Positions 49,126 through 59,434 of a stretch of 64,000 nt of DNA are shown here, piece by piece. Under the pieces are notes generated by a model. The model ran no database searches, was not told the origin of the DNA, and was given only the letters and a program-made list of their open reading frames with translations. Source of the DNA: Gammaproteobacteria bacterium (lineage in GTDB: Bacteria > Pseudomonadota > Gammaproteobacteria > Granulosicoccales > Granulosicoccaceae); NCBI GenBank assembly GCA_002746645.1, contig PDPU01000025.1, forward strand, positions 62,001 to 126,000, in the 5' to 3' direction. Within the stretch, counting starts at the first letter, position 1; each line of letters opens with the position of its first letter. Made by a program: the position numbers and the translations under genes.

Positions 49126-50339
49126 CGTACGGTACCTCGATCGCGCGAGCGTGCGGTGGTGCGCGGAGCACTGTCGCTGGCCGTGTTCGGAACGGCGGGC
49201 GAAGCCGTGTGCTCGGGGGAAGGCAGGCTGCCGGACGGCATGCCCGTGCCTTTGGCGGGCGTGCCGGAACGGTTGCCGATGAGCTGGTCGATGGGCAGGT
49301 ACATGAGGCTGTTGCCGCTGTTCGAATCCATGAGCACCTTGCTGGTATTGCCGAGTACCGATTCCATGGTTTCGAGATAGAGACGATCACGGGTGACGTC
49401 GGGCGCCTTCTCGAACTCGGAGAGCAGCGAGAGGAAGCGCTGCGATTCACCGATCGCGGCCTGTTCGACGCGTGCCTTGTAGGCTTCGGACTCCTCGATG
49501 GCACGCTGCGCGTCACCACGCGCCAGCGGCAGGATGGTGTTGCTGTAGGCCTGTGCCTCGTTGATGTAACGCTCGCGGTCTTCCCGCGCGCGGATGGCAT
49601 CGGAAAAGGCAGCCTGCACTTCCTCGGGCGGCTGTGCACGTTCGAGGTTCACGGCCGTGATCTGTACCCCCACCTCGTAGCTGTCGAGCACCGACTGCAG
49701 GATGTCCTGGGTGGAATTCGCCACGGTGAAGCGCCCGGTGGTCAGCACCGGCTCGAGCAGCGTCGAACCGACGACCTCGCGAAGCGCACTCTCGACCACC
49801 TGAGTGACGGTCTGATCCGGTGACTGCACCTTGAACAGGAAATCCTTGGCGTCCTTGATGTTGTACTGCACGCCCATGTCGACGCTGACGATGTTCTCGT
49901 CCATCGTCAGCATGAGCTGGTCAGGCAGTACCGTGGTGCGCACCTCGGCCACGTTCACCTTCTCGACATCCTGCACCGGCCAGGGAATGGCCCAGTGAAG
50001 CCCCGGATCGGTGGTGCGGACGTAGCGCCCGAACTGCGTGACCACGGCCGCTTCCGCGGGCTGAACCATGTAGATGCCCGTAAGCAGCCAGAGCGTGCCC
50101 ACGATGGCCACGACGATGCCGAAGCCGCGCGCACCGAGGCTGCCACCAGGCAGTTTCGGGCCTCCGCCGCCACTGCCGTTGTTTCTCGAGGGGCCGCGGC
50201 CACGTTTCCCGAACAGCCCGTTGAGCTGGTTCCGGAAATTGCGCATGACCTCGTCGAGATCCGGGGGGCCGCTGCCTTCTTTCTTGCGATTGCCCCAGGG
50301 GTCGTTGTCTTTACCGCCACCTGGCTCGTTCCAAGCCAT
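49122..50339 (-). CDS. hflK: HflK, FtsH-modulating SPFH protein
   Basis: The ATG at 50339 gives 405 residues starting MAWNEPGGGKDNDPWG, the usual HflK start. A Gly-rich cytoplasmic region precedes one membrane helix (GIVVAIVGTLWLLTGIYMV). The SPFH domain follows (AAVVTQFGRYVRTTDPGLHW, MTMDENIVSVDMGVQY), then a coiled coil and a low-complexity Ser/Thr/Pro tail. It pairs with HflC. Confidence 0.95.
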   Translation of the reverse strand: MAWNEPGGGKDNDPWGNRKKEGSGPPDLDEVMRNFRNQLNGLFGKRGRGPSRNNGSGGGGPKLPGGSLGARGFGIVVAIVGTLWLLTGIYMVQPAEAAVVTQFGRYVRTTDPGLHWAIPWPVQDVEKVNVAEVRTTVLPDQLMLTMDENIVSVDMGVQYNIKDAKDFLFKVQSPDQTVTQVVESALREVVGSTLLEPVLTTGRFTVANSTQDILQSVLDSYEVGVQITAVNLERAQPPEEVQAAFSDAIRAREDRERYINEAQAYSNTILPLARGDAQRAIEESEAYKARVEQAAIGESQRFLSLLSEFEKAPDVTRDRLYLETMESVLGNTSKVLMDSNSGNSLMYLPIDQLIGNRSGTPAKGTGMPSGSLPSPEHTASPAVPNTASDSAPRTTARSRDRGTVR

Positions 50340-50376
50340 AGGATTCGTCACTCCAGTACCGGACAAACCGGTTAGT

Positions 50377-51720
50377 CTAATCCAATCCTGCACCACCGGC
50401 ATCATGGTCGCCGAGCGCGTCCTCGTCAAGTGCCACGCTGCGACCGTGTGTCCGCATCAGCCGGGCGTGATCATCGGCATCCATGTCGAGCAGTATCGCC
50501 ACCCGTCCGTCGTCCATCCGTCGTTCTTCCCTGACCGCGGCCGCTTCGAATAGTTGCGCGCGCAGTTTCCCCTCGGCCGGCTGCAGCACCAGCCAGCCAC
50601 GTGCCCGCTCGCGCGAGAGCCGTTCGCTGACCGCTTCCCGGAGCATCTCGATGCCCTGCCCCGACAAGGCAGACACCCACACCGCCTCGGGTTCACCGGC
50701 ATCGTCGTGCTCGACACGCACCGCATGCCCCGAAGCGTCGATCTTGTTGAAGACCAGCAGCTGCGGCACCGATTCCGCACCGATACCCTCGAGCACCTCA
50801 TCCACGCTCCGGCGCCGCAGGGCGCGCTCGGGATCGCTGTCGTCGATGACATGCAGCAGCAGGTTCGCCTCGAGCGTTTCCGTGAGCGTCGAACGAAACG
50901 CGTCGACGAGTTCGTGCGGAAGATCGCGGATGAAACCGACCGTGTCGGCGAGCACGATGGAAACGCCACCCGGCAGATCAAGACGCCGGAGCGTGGGGTC
51001 GAGAGTGGCGAACAGCTGATCGGCCGCGTAGATGTGCTCGCCGGCCAGACGGTTGAACAAGGTCGACTTCCCGGCATTGGTGTAGCCAACCAGAGCGACG
51101 GTCGGGATGCCCGAGCGCACCCGCTGGCCACGCCCCTGTTCACGCTGGCGCCGCACCTTGGCCAGACGCGCCTTGAGCACCTTGACGCGATCGTTCAGCA
51201 GCCGCCGATCGGTTTCGAGCTGCGTCTCACCCGGGCCGCGGAGGCCGATACCGCCCTTCTGCCGCTCGAGGTGGGTCCAGCCGCGCACGAGGCGCGTGGA
51301 AAGGTGCACGAGCTGCGCAAGTTCCACCTGCAGCTTGCCTTCGAAGGTACGCGCGCGCTGCGCGAAGATGTCGAGAATCAGGCTGGTCCTGTCGAGGACG
51401 CGCACCTTGAGTTCGCGCTCGAGGTTGCGCTCCTGACTCGGGCTCAGCGTCTGGCCGAAGAGCACCACCAGACCGTCCTCGCGCCCGTGCACGCTGATGG
51501 CGGTGTCGAGTTCCTCGATCTTGCCCTTGCCGATGAAGTGCCGGGCATGGGGGCGGTCGCGGCTGCCGGTGATCATGTCCACGACCTCGAGCCCGGCCGA
51601 GCGCGCCAGCTCGCGGAATTCCTCGCGCTCGGCGTCGATGTCAAGCCCGGCCTCTGGGCCTCGTCCCATGGCCATGTGGACGAGAATGGCACGTTCACCA
51701 CTGTCGGGGCGTTCAAACAA
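50377..51720 (-). CDS. hflX: GTPase HflX
   Basis: HflX is a ribosome-splitting GTPase of the OBG-HflX class. A TTG start at 51720 with GGGAG upstream gives 447 residues. The N-terminal HflX domain has GKGKIEELDTAI and QLVHLSTRLVRGWTHLERQKGGIG. The G domain has GYTNAGKSTLFN, DTVGFIRDLPHELVDAF and NKID. The last 60 residues are variable. Order hfq-hflX-hflK-hflC is conserved. Confidence 0.95.
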   Translation of the reverse strand: MFERPDSGERAILVHMAMGRGPEAGLDIDAEREEFRELARSAGLEVVDMITGSRDRPHARHFIGKGKIEELDTAISVHGREDGLVVLFGQTLSPSQERNLERELKVRVLDRTSLILDIFAQRARTFEGKLQVELAQLVHLSTRLVRGWTHLERQKGGIGLRGPGETQLETDRRLLNDRVKVLKARLAKVRRQREQGRGQRVRSGIPTVALVGYTNAGKSTLFNRLAGEHIYAADQLFATLDPTLRRLDLPGGVSIVLADTVGFIRDLPHELVDAFRSTLTETLEANLLLHVIDDSDPERALRRRSVDEVLEGIGAESVPQLLVFNKIDASGHAVRVEHDDAGEPEAVWVSALSGQGIEMLREAVSERLSRERARGWLVLQPAEGKLRAQLFEAAAVREERRMDDGRVAILLDMDADDHARLMRTHGRSVALDEDALGDHDAGGAGLD

Positions 51721-51796
51721 GCGAAGCAGACTCCCGGATGTGACAGCGACTCACGGGCCAACCATGCGAGATCGTCGCAGGCGAGGGCGAGGCGTG

Positions 51797-52042
51797 CTAG
51801 TCGTCCGAGGCGTCGTCGTCCCTGGCATCGACAATCCTGACCGGACGACTTGGCACCACGGTGGAAATGGCGTGCTTGTACACCATCTGACTGACGGTGT
51901 TCTTCAACAGCACCACGAACTGGTCGAACGATTCGATCTGGCCTTGCAGCTTGATGCCGTTGACGAGGTAGATCGATACCGGAATCCGTTCCTTCCTCAA
52001 GGTATTCAGAAACGGTTCCTGCAATGACTGCCCTTTCGCCAT
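51797..52042 (-). CDS. hfq: RNA chaperone Hfq
   Basis: Hfq is an Sm-like hexamer that helps sRNAs pair with mRNAs. The ATG at 52042 gives 81 residues, with AGGA about nine bases upstream. It begins [26 protein letters not shown]. The Sm2 motif [11 protein letters not shown] is intact, as are the proximal-face residues near Q8 and F42-like IESFDQF. The C-terminal tail is short and acidic ([10 protein letters not shown]). Confidence 0.97.
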   Translation of the reverse strand: MAKGQSLQEPFLNTLRKERIPVSIYLVNGIKLQGQIESFDQFVVLLKNTVSQMVYKHAISTVVPSRPVRIVDARDDDASDD

Positions 52043-52150
52043 TGAGTTGTTTTCCTGTTGTATTTCGTGCGAACGGAGGCAGCACACCCCAATGATTCAG
52101 CGCGTCTTGCACAACTGCGCTAGGATGCAAGCCTCGGGAACAGCCACGTT

Positions 52151-52179
52151 ATTGTGGCCGTACGTGATGATGCTGTCAA
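52151..52179 (-). promoter_or_regulatory. sigma70-type promoter ahead of hfq
   Basis: On the - strand a perfect TTGACA (52179-52174) is followed 17 bp later by CACAAT (52156-52151; four of six matches to the -10 consensus). Transcription would begin near 52144 and leave a leader of about 100 nt before the hfq ATG at 52042. Confidence 0.6.
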
Positions 52180-52263
52180 TGCAAGGCCCCGCTTCGCGTT
52201 GTGGTTTTGCCGGATCTGTCATCGCTGTTACGCTGCTCTCGCCAACAACCAAGAGGATCAATG

Positions 52264-54168
52264 ATGAGTACCGGACACTATCAACGCATCCACCAGGCCT
52301 CTCTCGACGACCCGAGCGCCTTCTGGCTCGACGTCGCGAAGGAAGCCCACTGGTTCAAGCCCCCCCAGACCGGCCTCGATGACAGCCGCGCGCCATTCAA
52401 CGCCTGGTTTGCCGATGGCGAGATCAACGCAAGCTACAACGCGCTCGACCTGCATGTCGAGAACGGCCGCGGCGATCAGACGGCACTGATTCACGACAGC
52501 CCCGTCACGGGCAGCCTCACCCGCTACACCTACACCGAGTTGCTCGATGCCACTGCACGCCTGGCCGGCACCCTCCGGGGGCTCGGCGTCGAGAAGGGCG
52601 ATCGCGTGCTAATCTACATGCCGATGGTGCCCGAAGCGGTGGTCGGCATGCTCGCCTGCGCGCGCCTCGGGGCAATCCACTCGGTGGTATTCGGCGGCTT
52701 TGCGGCAAGGGAACTCGCCGTGCGCATCAATGATTCCGAGCCGAAGGTGGTGCTGTCGGCCTCCTGCGGCATCGAACCCGGACGCGTGGTCGAATACAAG
52801 CCGCTGCTGGACGAAGCGCTGGACATCGCCGACGCAAAGGTTCAACACTGCCTGATCCTCCAGCGCGAGCAGGCCGAAGCCACGCTGATCGAAGGCCGCG
52901 ATCTCGACTGGTTTGCCGCCCAGGCCAATGCCACGCCCGCCGACGCCGTGCCGGTGGCAAGCACCCACCCACTCTACGTGCTCTACACCTCCGGCACCAC
53001 CGGCCGCCCCAAGGGGGTGGTCAAGGACACCGGCGGCACCGTGGTCACGCTGAAGTGGAGCATGAAGGCAATCTACGACACCGATCCGGGCGACATCTTC
53101 TGGGCCGCCTCCGACATCGGCTGGGTGGTCGGGCATTCCTATATCGTCTACGCGCCGCTGTTCGCAGGCTGCACCACGGTCATGTACGAAGGCAAGCCCG
53201 TGGGCACGCCCGACGCCGGTGCCTTCTGGCGCGTGATCGAGGATCACAAGGTCAAGATACTGTTCACCGCGCCCACCGCCTTCCGCGCCATCAGAAAGGA
53301 TGACCCCGAGGCGAAGCTCCTCGAGAACTACGACGTCTCATCACTCGACGCGCTCTACCTTGCCGGCGAGCGCTGCGACCCCGACACGCTCAAGTGGGCA
53401 CAGGACAAGCTCGGCGTGCCGGTCATCGACCACTGGTGGCAGACCGAAACCGGCTGGGCCATCTGCGCCAACTGCCGTGGCATCGAACCCATGCCGGTGG
53501 TACCGGGCTCTCCCACGAGGGCGGTTCCGGGTTACGACGTGCAGGTGCTCGACAGCAACGGCAAGGCCGTGGCCGCCGGCGACATCGGTGCCATCGTGGT
53601 GCGCCAGCCGATGCCCCCGGGCACCTTCGTGACACTCTGGAATGCACCCGATCGCTACGAGTCGGCCTACTTCTCGAATTTCCCCGGTTTCTACGAAACG
53701 GGAGACGCGGGTTTCATCGACAAGGACGGATACGTGTTCGTCATGGCACGTACCGACGACGTCATCAACGTGGCCGGGCACCGCCTCTCGACGGGGGCGA
53801 TGGAGGAAGTGCTCGCGAACCATCCGGACGTGGCCGAATGTGCCGTCATCGGTGTCGCCGACGCCTTGAAGGGGCAACTGCCCGTCGGGCTCGTGATCCT
53901 GAAATCCGGCATCGATCGCCCGATGGACGAGATCAAGAAGGAACTCATCAACCAGGTGCGCCATGACATCGGCCCCGTGGCCGCCTTCAAGTCGGTGGCG
54001 GTGGTCGGCCGGCTGCCGAAGACGCGCTCGGGGAAGATTCTCCGCGGTACCATGCGCTCGATCGCCGACAATCAGGATTGGGCGATGCCCGCAACCATCG
54101 AGGATCCGACCGCGCTCGATGAAGTCAGCGACGCACTCCGGCAACTCGGCTTCGGCGACAGTCACTGA
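52264..54168 (+). CDS. prpE: propionyl-CoA synthetase PrpE
   Basis: This acyl-CoA synthetase of the acetyl-CoA synthetase family activates propionate with ATP and CoA. It has 634 residues from the ATG at 52264 (GAGG seven bases upstream; another ATG is 3 bp earlier). The P-loop is YTSGTTGRPKGVVKDTGG; the DTGG ending is typical of PrpE rather than Acs. Other motifs are WWQTETGW, YETGDAG and PKTRSGKILRGTMR with the acetylatable lysine. It heads a run with propionyl-CoA carboxylase and epimerase genes, which supports propionate as substrate. Confidence 0.88.
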   Translation: MSTGHYQRIHQASLDDPSAFWLDVAKEAHWFKPPQTGLDDSRAPFNAWFADGEINASYNALDLHVENGRGDQTALIHDSPVTGSLTRYTYTELLDATARLAGTLRGLGVEKGDRVLIYMPMVPEAVVGMLACARLGAIHSVVFGGFAARELAVRINDSEPKVVLSASCGIEPGRVVEYKPLLDEALDIADAKVQHCLILQREQAEATLIEGRDLDWFAAQANATPADAVPVASTHPLYVLYTSGTTGRPKGVVKDTGGTVVTLKWSMKAIYDTDPGDIFWAASDIGWVVGHSYIVYAPLFAGCTTVMYEGKPVGTPDAGAFWRVIEDHKVKILFTAPTAFRAIRKDDPEAKLLENYDVSSLDALYLAGERCDPDTLKWAQDKLGVPVIDHWWQTETGWAICANCRGIEPMPVVPGSPTRAVPGYDVQVLDSNGKAVAAGDIGAIVVRQPMPPGTFVTLWNAPDRYESAYFSNFPGFYETGDAGFIDKDGYVFVMARTDDVINVAGHRLSTGAMEEVLANHPDVAECAVIGVADALKGQLPVGLVILKSGIDRPMDEIKKELINQVRHDIGPVAAFKSVAVVGRLPKTRSGKILRGTMRSIADNQDWAMPATIEDPTALDEVSDALRQLGFGDSH

Positions 54169-54284
54169 ACCCCCTGCCGGCCTGACGTCAACGAGTTGCA
54201 GAACGCACATGGCGCACATGGCGCACTGGACGACATGCACGAACCCACACGAACCGCAACAACAAACCACACAACAAGAACGAC

Positions 54285-55817
54285 GTGAAAACGATACTGG
54301 ATCGGCTGGACACCAAGCGCGCCGCTGCCCTCGCGGGCGGCGGCGAGAAGCGCGTCGCGGCGCAGCACGCCAAGGGCAAGCTCACCGCACGCGAACGCCT
54401 CGCCGTGCTCTTCGACCCGCACAGCTTCCGCGAGTGGGACATGTTCGTCGAGCACGACTGCAACGACTTCGGCATGCAGGACAATCGCGTACCGGGTGAT
54501 GGCGTGGTCATCGGCTACGGGCTCGTGAACGGGCGCAAGGTGTTCGCCTTCAGCCAGGACTTCACGGTATTCGGCGGCTCGCTCTCGGCCGCGCATGCGA
54601 GGAAGATCTGCAAGCTCATGGATCATGCGCTCAGGATCGGCGCGCCGGTGGTCGGCATCAACGACTCGGGAGGAGCACGCATCCAGGAAGGCGTCGCTTC
54701 GCTCGGTGGCTATGCCGACGTGTTTCAGCGAAACGTGCTCGCTTCCGGCGTGGTGCCGCAGATCTCGCTCATCATGGGCCCCTGCGCCGGGGGTGCCGTG
54801 TATTCGCCGGCCATGACCGACTTCATCTTCATGGTGCGCGACAGTTCCTACATGTTCGTGACCGGCCCCGAAGTGGTCAAGACCGTCACCCATGAAGAGG
54901 TTACCCAGGAAGAACTCGGCGGTGCCGGCACGCACACCACGAAAAGCAGTGTCGCCGATGACGCCTTCGACAACGACATCGAGGCGCTCCTGCAGATACG
55001 GCGCTTCCTGCACTTCCTGCCGCAGAACAACCGCGAAACCGCGCCCTTCCGGCCGAGCATGGATCCGCCCGACCGTCAGATTCACGCACTCGACACGCTC
55101 GTGCCCGAGAACCCCAATCTGCCCTACGACATGCGCGAACTCGTGAAAAGCGTGGTGGACGAGGAAGACTTCTTCGAACTCCAGCCCGACTTCGCCGCCA
55201 ACATCATCATCGGCTTCGGGCGCATGAACGGCGAGACGGTCGGTTTCGTGGCGAACCAGCCGATGGTGCTCGCGGGCTGTCTCGACATCGCCGCGAGCCG
55301 CAAGGCCGCGCGCTTCGTGCGCTTCTGCGATGCCTTCTCGATTCCGATCGTCACCTTCGTGGACGTGCCGGGCTTCCTCCCGGGCACCGCACAGGAATAC
55401 GGCGGCATCATCAAGCACGGTGCCAAGCTCCTCTTTGCCTACGGTGAAGCGACGGTACCGAAGATCACCGTCATCACGCGCAAGGCCTATGGCGGCGCCT
55501 ACGACGTCATGGCTTCGAAGCACCTGCGTGGCGACGTCAACTACGCCTACCCCACGGCCGAGATTGCCGTGATGGGGCCGAAGGGTGCGGTCGAGATCAT
55601 CTTCCGTGCCGACAGGAACGATCCCGAGCGCATCGCCGAACGCACCGAGGCATACCGCGAAAAGTTTGCCAACCCCTTCGTTGCCGGTCATCTCGGCTTC
55701 ATCGACGATGTCATTCACCCGCATTCCACGCGCGTGCATCTCTGCCGCGATCTCGATTTGCTGAAGTCGAAGCAGCTCGAGAACCCCTGGAAGAAACACG
55801 ACAACATTCCACTGTAA
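54285..55817 (+). CDS. pccB: propionyl-CoA carboxylase beta chain
   Basis: This is the carboxyltransferase subunit that carboxylates propionyl-CoA to methylmalonyl-CoA. The 510 residues start at a GTG. Typical stretches are [72 protein letters not shown] and [26 protein letters not shown]. The acyl-CoA specificity residue in the VDVPGF-x-PG region is as in PCC-type chains, but acetyl-CoA use cannot be excluded. pccA follows 22 bp later. Confidence 0.92.
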   Translation: MKTILDRLDTKRAAALAGGGEKRVAAQHAKGKLTARERLAVLFDPHSFREWDMFVEHDCNDFGMQDNRVPGDGVVIGYGLVNGRKVFAFSQDFTVFGGSLSAAHARKICKLMDHALRIGAPVVGINDSGGARIQEGVASLGGYADVFQRNVLASGVVPQISLIMGPCAGGAVYSPAMTDFIFMVRDSSYMFVTGPEVVKTVTHEEVTQEELGGAGTHTTKSSVADDAFDNDIEALLQIRRFLHFLPQNNRETAPFRPSMDPPDRQIHALDTLVPENPNLPYDMRELVKSVVDEEDFFELQPDFAANIIIGFGRMNGETVGFVANQPMVLAGCLDIAASRKAARFVRFCDAFSIPIVTFVDVPGFLPGTAQEYGGIIKHGAKLLFAYGEATVPKITVITRKAYGGAYDVMASKHLRGDVNYAYPTAEIAVMGPKGAVEIIFRADRNDPERIAERTEAYREKFANPFVAGHLGFIDDVIHPHSTRVHLCRDLDLLKSKQLENPWKKHDNIPL

Positions 55818-55839
55818 AGGCGATCGGTCAACAACTGTC

Positions 55840-57948
55840 ATGAGCAACACCAGCAACACCGTGCGCCCGATCACGAAGATTCTCATTGCCAACCGCGGCG
55901 AGATTGCAAGCCGCGTCATCCACACCGCGAAGCGCCTCGGCATCCCGAGCGTGGCCGTGCATTCCGACCCTGATCGCTACGCCCTGTACGTACGCGAAGC
56001 CGACGAGGCCATTGCGCTCGGCGGACAGACCTCGGCCGAAAGCTACCTCGACATCGAACGCATTCTCGACGCGATTCGTGAAAGCGGCGCCGATGCCGTG
56101 CATCCGGGTTTCGGGTTTCTTTCCGAGAACGCGAACTTCGCGCGTGCACTCGACGAGGCCGGTATCGCCTTCATCGGCCCCGGCACCTACGCCATCGAGG
56201 CCATGGGCGACAAGATCACCTCGAAGAAACTCGCCGAAGAGGCCGGCGTCAACACCGTGCCCGGCCACCCCGAGGCGGTGGCCGACGCCGACGAGGCATA
56301 CACCATTGCGGAACTCATCGGCTGCCCCGTGATGCTGAAAGCCTCCGCCGGCGGCGGCGGCAAGGGCATGCGCGTCGCGAACACGCTCGACGAGGTCCGC
56401 GACGGCTTCATCGCCGCACAGAACGAGGCGAGAAATGCCTTCGGCGACGATCGCGTGTTCGTCGAGAAGTTCATCGTCGAACCGCGGCACATCGAGATCC
56501 AGATCATTGCCGATACCCACGGCAACTGCGTCTACCTCGGCGAACGCGAATGCTCGATCCAGCGCCGCCACCAGAAGGTCATCGAAGAAGCACCCTCGCC
56601 TTTCCTCGATGCCGCCACGCGCCGCGCCATGGGCGAGCAGGCCGTCGCGCTCGCCAGGGCCGTGGACTACCACTCGGCCGGCACGGTCGAGTTCATCGTC
56701 GACGCGGAGCGCAATTTCTACTTCCTCGAAATGAATACCCGCCTGCAGGTGGAACATCCGGTGACCGAGTGCATTACCGGACTCGACATCGTCGAACTCA
56801 TGATCGATGTGGCAGCGGGCAAGCCCCTGCCGATCACGCAGGATGACGTGACCATCGACGGCTGGGCCTTCGAGGCACGCGTCTATGCCGAAGACCCGGA
56901 CCGCGGCTTCCTGCCGTCCACGGGCCGCATCTCGCACTACGCACCACCGAGCACGGTACCGGCGGAAAACGGCGCCTTCACGCGCGTCGACACGGGTGTG
57001 TCTGCCGGTGGCGAGATCTCGATGTTCTACGATCCGATGATCGCCAAGCTCATCACCTGGGCACCGACGCGGGATGAAGCCATCGCGCACATGCAGGACG
57101 CGCTTGACAGCTACCTCATTCGCGGTGTGAGCAGCAACATCCCGTTTCTCTCGGCGCTGTTCGCGCACCCCGCGCTGCATGCGGGAAAGCTCACCACGAA
57201 CTTCATCGAGGAACACTTCCCCGAAGGCTTCGACAGCCACGAATTCGACGGTGGCGCGCTTGCCATCTTCCCGATCGTTGCCGCCTGGCTCGAGCAGCAG
57301 ATCGCGCAACGTGACCGCATGCCGAACAGCACGCCGATGGTGCCGAGTTCGTCGGCCATGGCCGTGTTGCCCTCGGCCCGGACACGGAACGACCACATTG
57401 CTCGTACCGGATCCGAGTCCGAACATTCGGCTGACGACACCGCCCACGATCACACCCATGATCACGAAGAACCGGCGATCAGCGTGTTCGATGGCGAGAC
57501 GCGCATCGATGTGGCCGAAGAACTCCTGCACGACATCGACAGCGACTGGGCTCCCGGCGATGCCATCTGGCATGGCCGTCTCGACGAAGCGGAAACCCGC
57601 ATCGGCGTCGAGCGCATTCGCAATGGCTGGCGACTCTCCCAGGGCGGCGCAGTGCGCGAGTACCGCGTGATGGAGCCGCATGTTGCGGATCTCATGCCGC
57701 TGATGCCGGTTCGCGAGGCAGCGGATCTCTCGAAGTTCCTGCTTTCACCGATGCCCGGGCTTCTCGTCAAGGTGCTGGTTGCCGCAGGCGACACGGTCAG
57801 CGCCGGACAGGACCTTGCCGTGATCGAAGCAATGAAGATGGAAAACACACTCGCCGCCAGCATCGATGGCGTGGTCGCGCGCATCGCTGCCGAACCCGGT
57901 ACCAGCCTTGCGGTGGATGACGTGATCATCGAATTCGAAACCGATTGA
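55840..57948 (+). CDS. pccA: propionyl-CoA carboxylase alpha chain
   Basis: The 702-residue biotin-dependent subunit has the biotin carboxylase domain (about 10-460, starting ILIANRGEIASRVIHTAKRLGI, with the ATP-grasp GGGGKGMR and MNTRLQVEHPVTE). A linker rich in Asp and His (THDHEE region) and the BT domain follow. The biotinyl domain comes last, with EAMKMEN and biotinylated Lys666. With PccB it forms the a6b6 enzyme that carboxylates propionyl-CoA. Confidence 0.94.
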   Translation: MSNTSNTVRPITKILIANRGEIASRVIHTAKRLGIPSVAVHSDPDRYALYVREADEAIALGGQTSAESYLDIERILDAIRESGADAVHPGFGFLSENANFARALDEAGIAFIGPGTYAIEAMGDKITSKKLAEEAGVNTVPGHPEAVADADEAYTIAELIGCPVMLKASAGGGGKGMRVANTLDEVRDGFIAAQNEARNAFGDDRVFVEKFIVEPRHIEIQIIADTHGNCVYLGERECSIQRRHQKVIEEAPSPFLDAATRRAMGEQAVALARAVDYHSAGTVEFIVDAERNFYFLEMNTRLQVEHPVTECITGLDIVELMIDVAAGKPLPITQDDVTIDGWAFEARVYAEDPDRGFLPSTGRISHYAPPSTVPAENGAFTRVDTGVSAGGEISMFYDPMIAKLITWAPTRDEAIAHMQDALDSYLIRGVSSNIPFLSALFAHPALHAGKLTTNFIEEHFPEGFDSHEFDGGALAIFPIVAAWLEQQIAQRDRMPNSTPMVPSSSAMAVLPSARTRNDHIARTGSESEHSADDTAHDHTHDHEEPAISVFDGETRIDVAEELLHDIDSDWAPGDAIWHGRLDEAETRIGVERIRNGWRLSQGGAVREYRVMEPHVADLMPLMPVREAADLSKFLLSPMPGLLVKVLVAAGDTVSAGQDLAVIEAMKMENTLAASIDGVVARIAAEPGTSLAVDDVIIEFETD

Positions 57949-57964
57949 CGAGGCGTTCAGAGAC

Positions 57965-58378
57965 ATGCTCGGAAGACTCAACCATGTGGCCCTCGTGGTA
58001 CCCGCACTCGACGAAGCCGTTGCCACCTGGCGCGACACGTTCGGCGCCGAAGTGTCGGCACCTCAGGCGCTACCGGAGCACGGGGTAACGGTGGTGTTCG
58101 TGGATCTCCCCAACACACGCATCGAGCTTCTCGAACCACTCGGCGACGGCTCGCCGGTCAGTCGTTTTCTCGAAAGGCATCAGCACGGCGGCATGCATCA
58201 CATCTGCATCGAAACCACCGACATCATCGCTGCGCGTGACAGGCTCGTCGGCAAGGGCGCGCGCGTGCTTGGCGACGGCGAGCCGAAAATCGGCGCGCAT
58301 GGCAACCCGGTCCTGTTCCTGCATCCGGGCGACGTGCATGGCACGCTGCTCGAACTCGAGGAAGTGCGCAACACCTGA
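57965..58378 (+). CDS. mce: methylmalonyl-CoA epimerase
   Basis: The 137-residue VOC-fold enzyme converts (2S)- to (2R)-methylmalonyl-CoA. The start LGRLNHVALVVPALDEAVATWRD, the IELLEPLGDGSP segment, the metal-ligand region HGGMHHICIET and the closing PKDVHGTLLELEE-like PGDVHGTLLELEE are typical. It lies 16 bp after pccA. The next enzyme, methylmalonyl-CoA mutase, is not in the window. Confidence 0.93.
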   Translation: MLGRLNHVALVVPALDEAVATWRDTFGAEVSAPQALPEHGVTVVFVDLPNTRIELLEPLGDGSPVSRFLERHQHGGMHHICIETTDIIAARDRLVGKGARVLGDGEPKIGAHGNPVLFLHPGDVHGTLLELEEVRNT

Positions 58379-58383
58379 GCGCG

Positions 58384-59274
58384 ATGCAGAGCACCATCGA
58401 TTGCGCGAGTGGCCGCTCGCGCGAACACTCGTTGTACATGCGGTGTCGCGAGGGCGAACCCGGCAGACCACGCCTGAGCCTGCTGCACGGCAACGGCTTC
58501 TCGTCCGGTACCCTGATGCCACTGGCCGAGGCATTGCCCGAGAGCTGGAACATCTGGCTGCCGGACATTCCCGGCCACGGCTGTTCGGGCATGCCCGGGA
58601 CGCACCACCCGGACTGGCAGGACATGGCCGATTCGATCGCCGAGTCGCTCCGGCACCAGGCGCACACGGCAACCCTGGGGCCTCTGATCGGCATCGGGCA
58701 CTCCTTCGGCGGCATGCTGACCCTGCTCGCCGCCTGCCGTCATCCGGCGATGTTCAGCGAGATCATCCTGCTCGACCCGCCACTGCACACTCCCGGACTG
58801 ATTCCGGTCATGCACGTTGCCCACGCAACCGGTACCTGGCGTCGGATTGGCCTGGTGAAGAAAGCACTCTCACGGCGACGCCACTGGCCGGACCGCGTTG
58901 CCATGCGTGAGTCGTTACAGAAACGACAGCTCTATCAGAAATGGGACCCGGCGGCACTCGAAGGTTTCGTGCAGACCGGCGCAGTCGAGTCTGCGACAGG
59001 CGGAGTCGAGCTCGCTTGCGACCCTGCCTGGGAGGCTGCGATCTTTGCCTCCACGCCGCAACGCCTCTGGGCGAAGATCAAGCGACTCACTGTACCCACG
59101 ACCATCGTCAACGCCTCGGACAATGCAATCTTCTTTGCCCGCGCCGGCGCTGAACGTGCCGCGCGTGTGAACCCCGTCATCAAGCGCATCGATCATGGCG
59201 ATTCGCACTGTTTTCCGATGGAGGATCCGGCAGGAACAGCGGAACTGATCGAGAACCTGCTCGGCCATCAGTGA
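58384..59274 (+). CDS. alpha/beta-hydrolase
   Basis: The 296-residue alpha/beta-hydrolase fold protein has the oxyanion motif LLHGNGFSSGT and the nucleophile elbow GIGHSFGGM. A likely acid follows NASDNAIFF, and His is in IDHGDSHCFPME. No signal peptide is seen. It starts 5 bp after the epimerase stop and is probably in the same operon; its substrate is unknown. In some propionate clusters such a hydrolase acts on CoA esters or lactones, but nothing here shows which. Confidence 0.85.
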   Translation: MQSTIDCASGRSREHSLYMRCREGEPGRPRLSLLHGNGFSSGTLMPLAEALPESWNIWLPDIPGHGCSGMPGTHHPDWQDMADSIAESLRHQAHTATLGPLIGIGHSFGGMLTLLAACRHPAMFSEIILLDPPLHTPGLIPVMHVAHATGTWRRIGLVKKALSRRRHWPDRVAMRESLQKRQLYQKWDPAALEGFVQTGAVESATGGVELACDPAWEAAIFASTPQRLWAKIKRLTVPTTIVNASDNAIFFARAGAERAARVNPVIKRIDHGDSHCFPMEDPAGTAELIENLLGHQ

Positions 59275-59434
59275 AGCAAGGCTCCGGTGTCGAGGCAGGC
59301 TGTCATTCACCCGGCCATACAATGCAGCCAGTCACAAGTGTTGCTGGTCTCGACAAGCACATCGTACTGATCAGGCCAGCTCTTTCGCCGTCCGCGCATC
59401 TCCTTCTTGCTCAAAGCCACAATTTCACTTCACG

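Noticed and set aside
55828..57681. 617-codon - strand frame opposite pccA
   Set aside because: Antisense of the biotin carboxylase subunit; no start context or domain.
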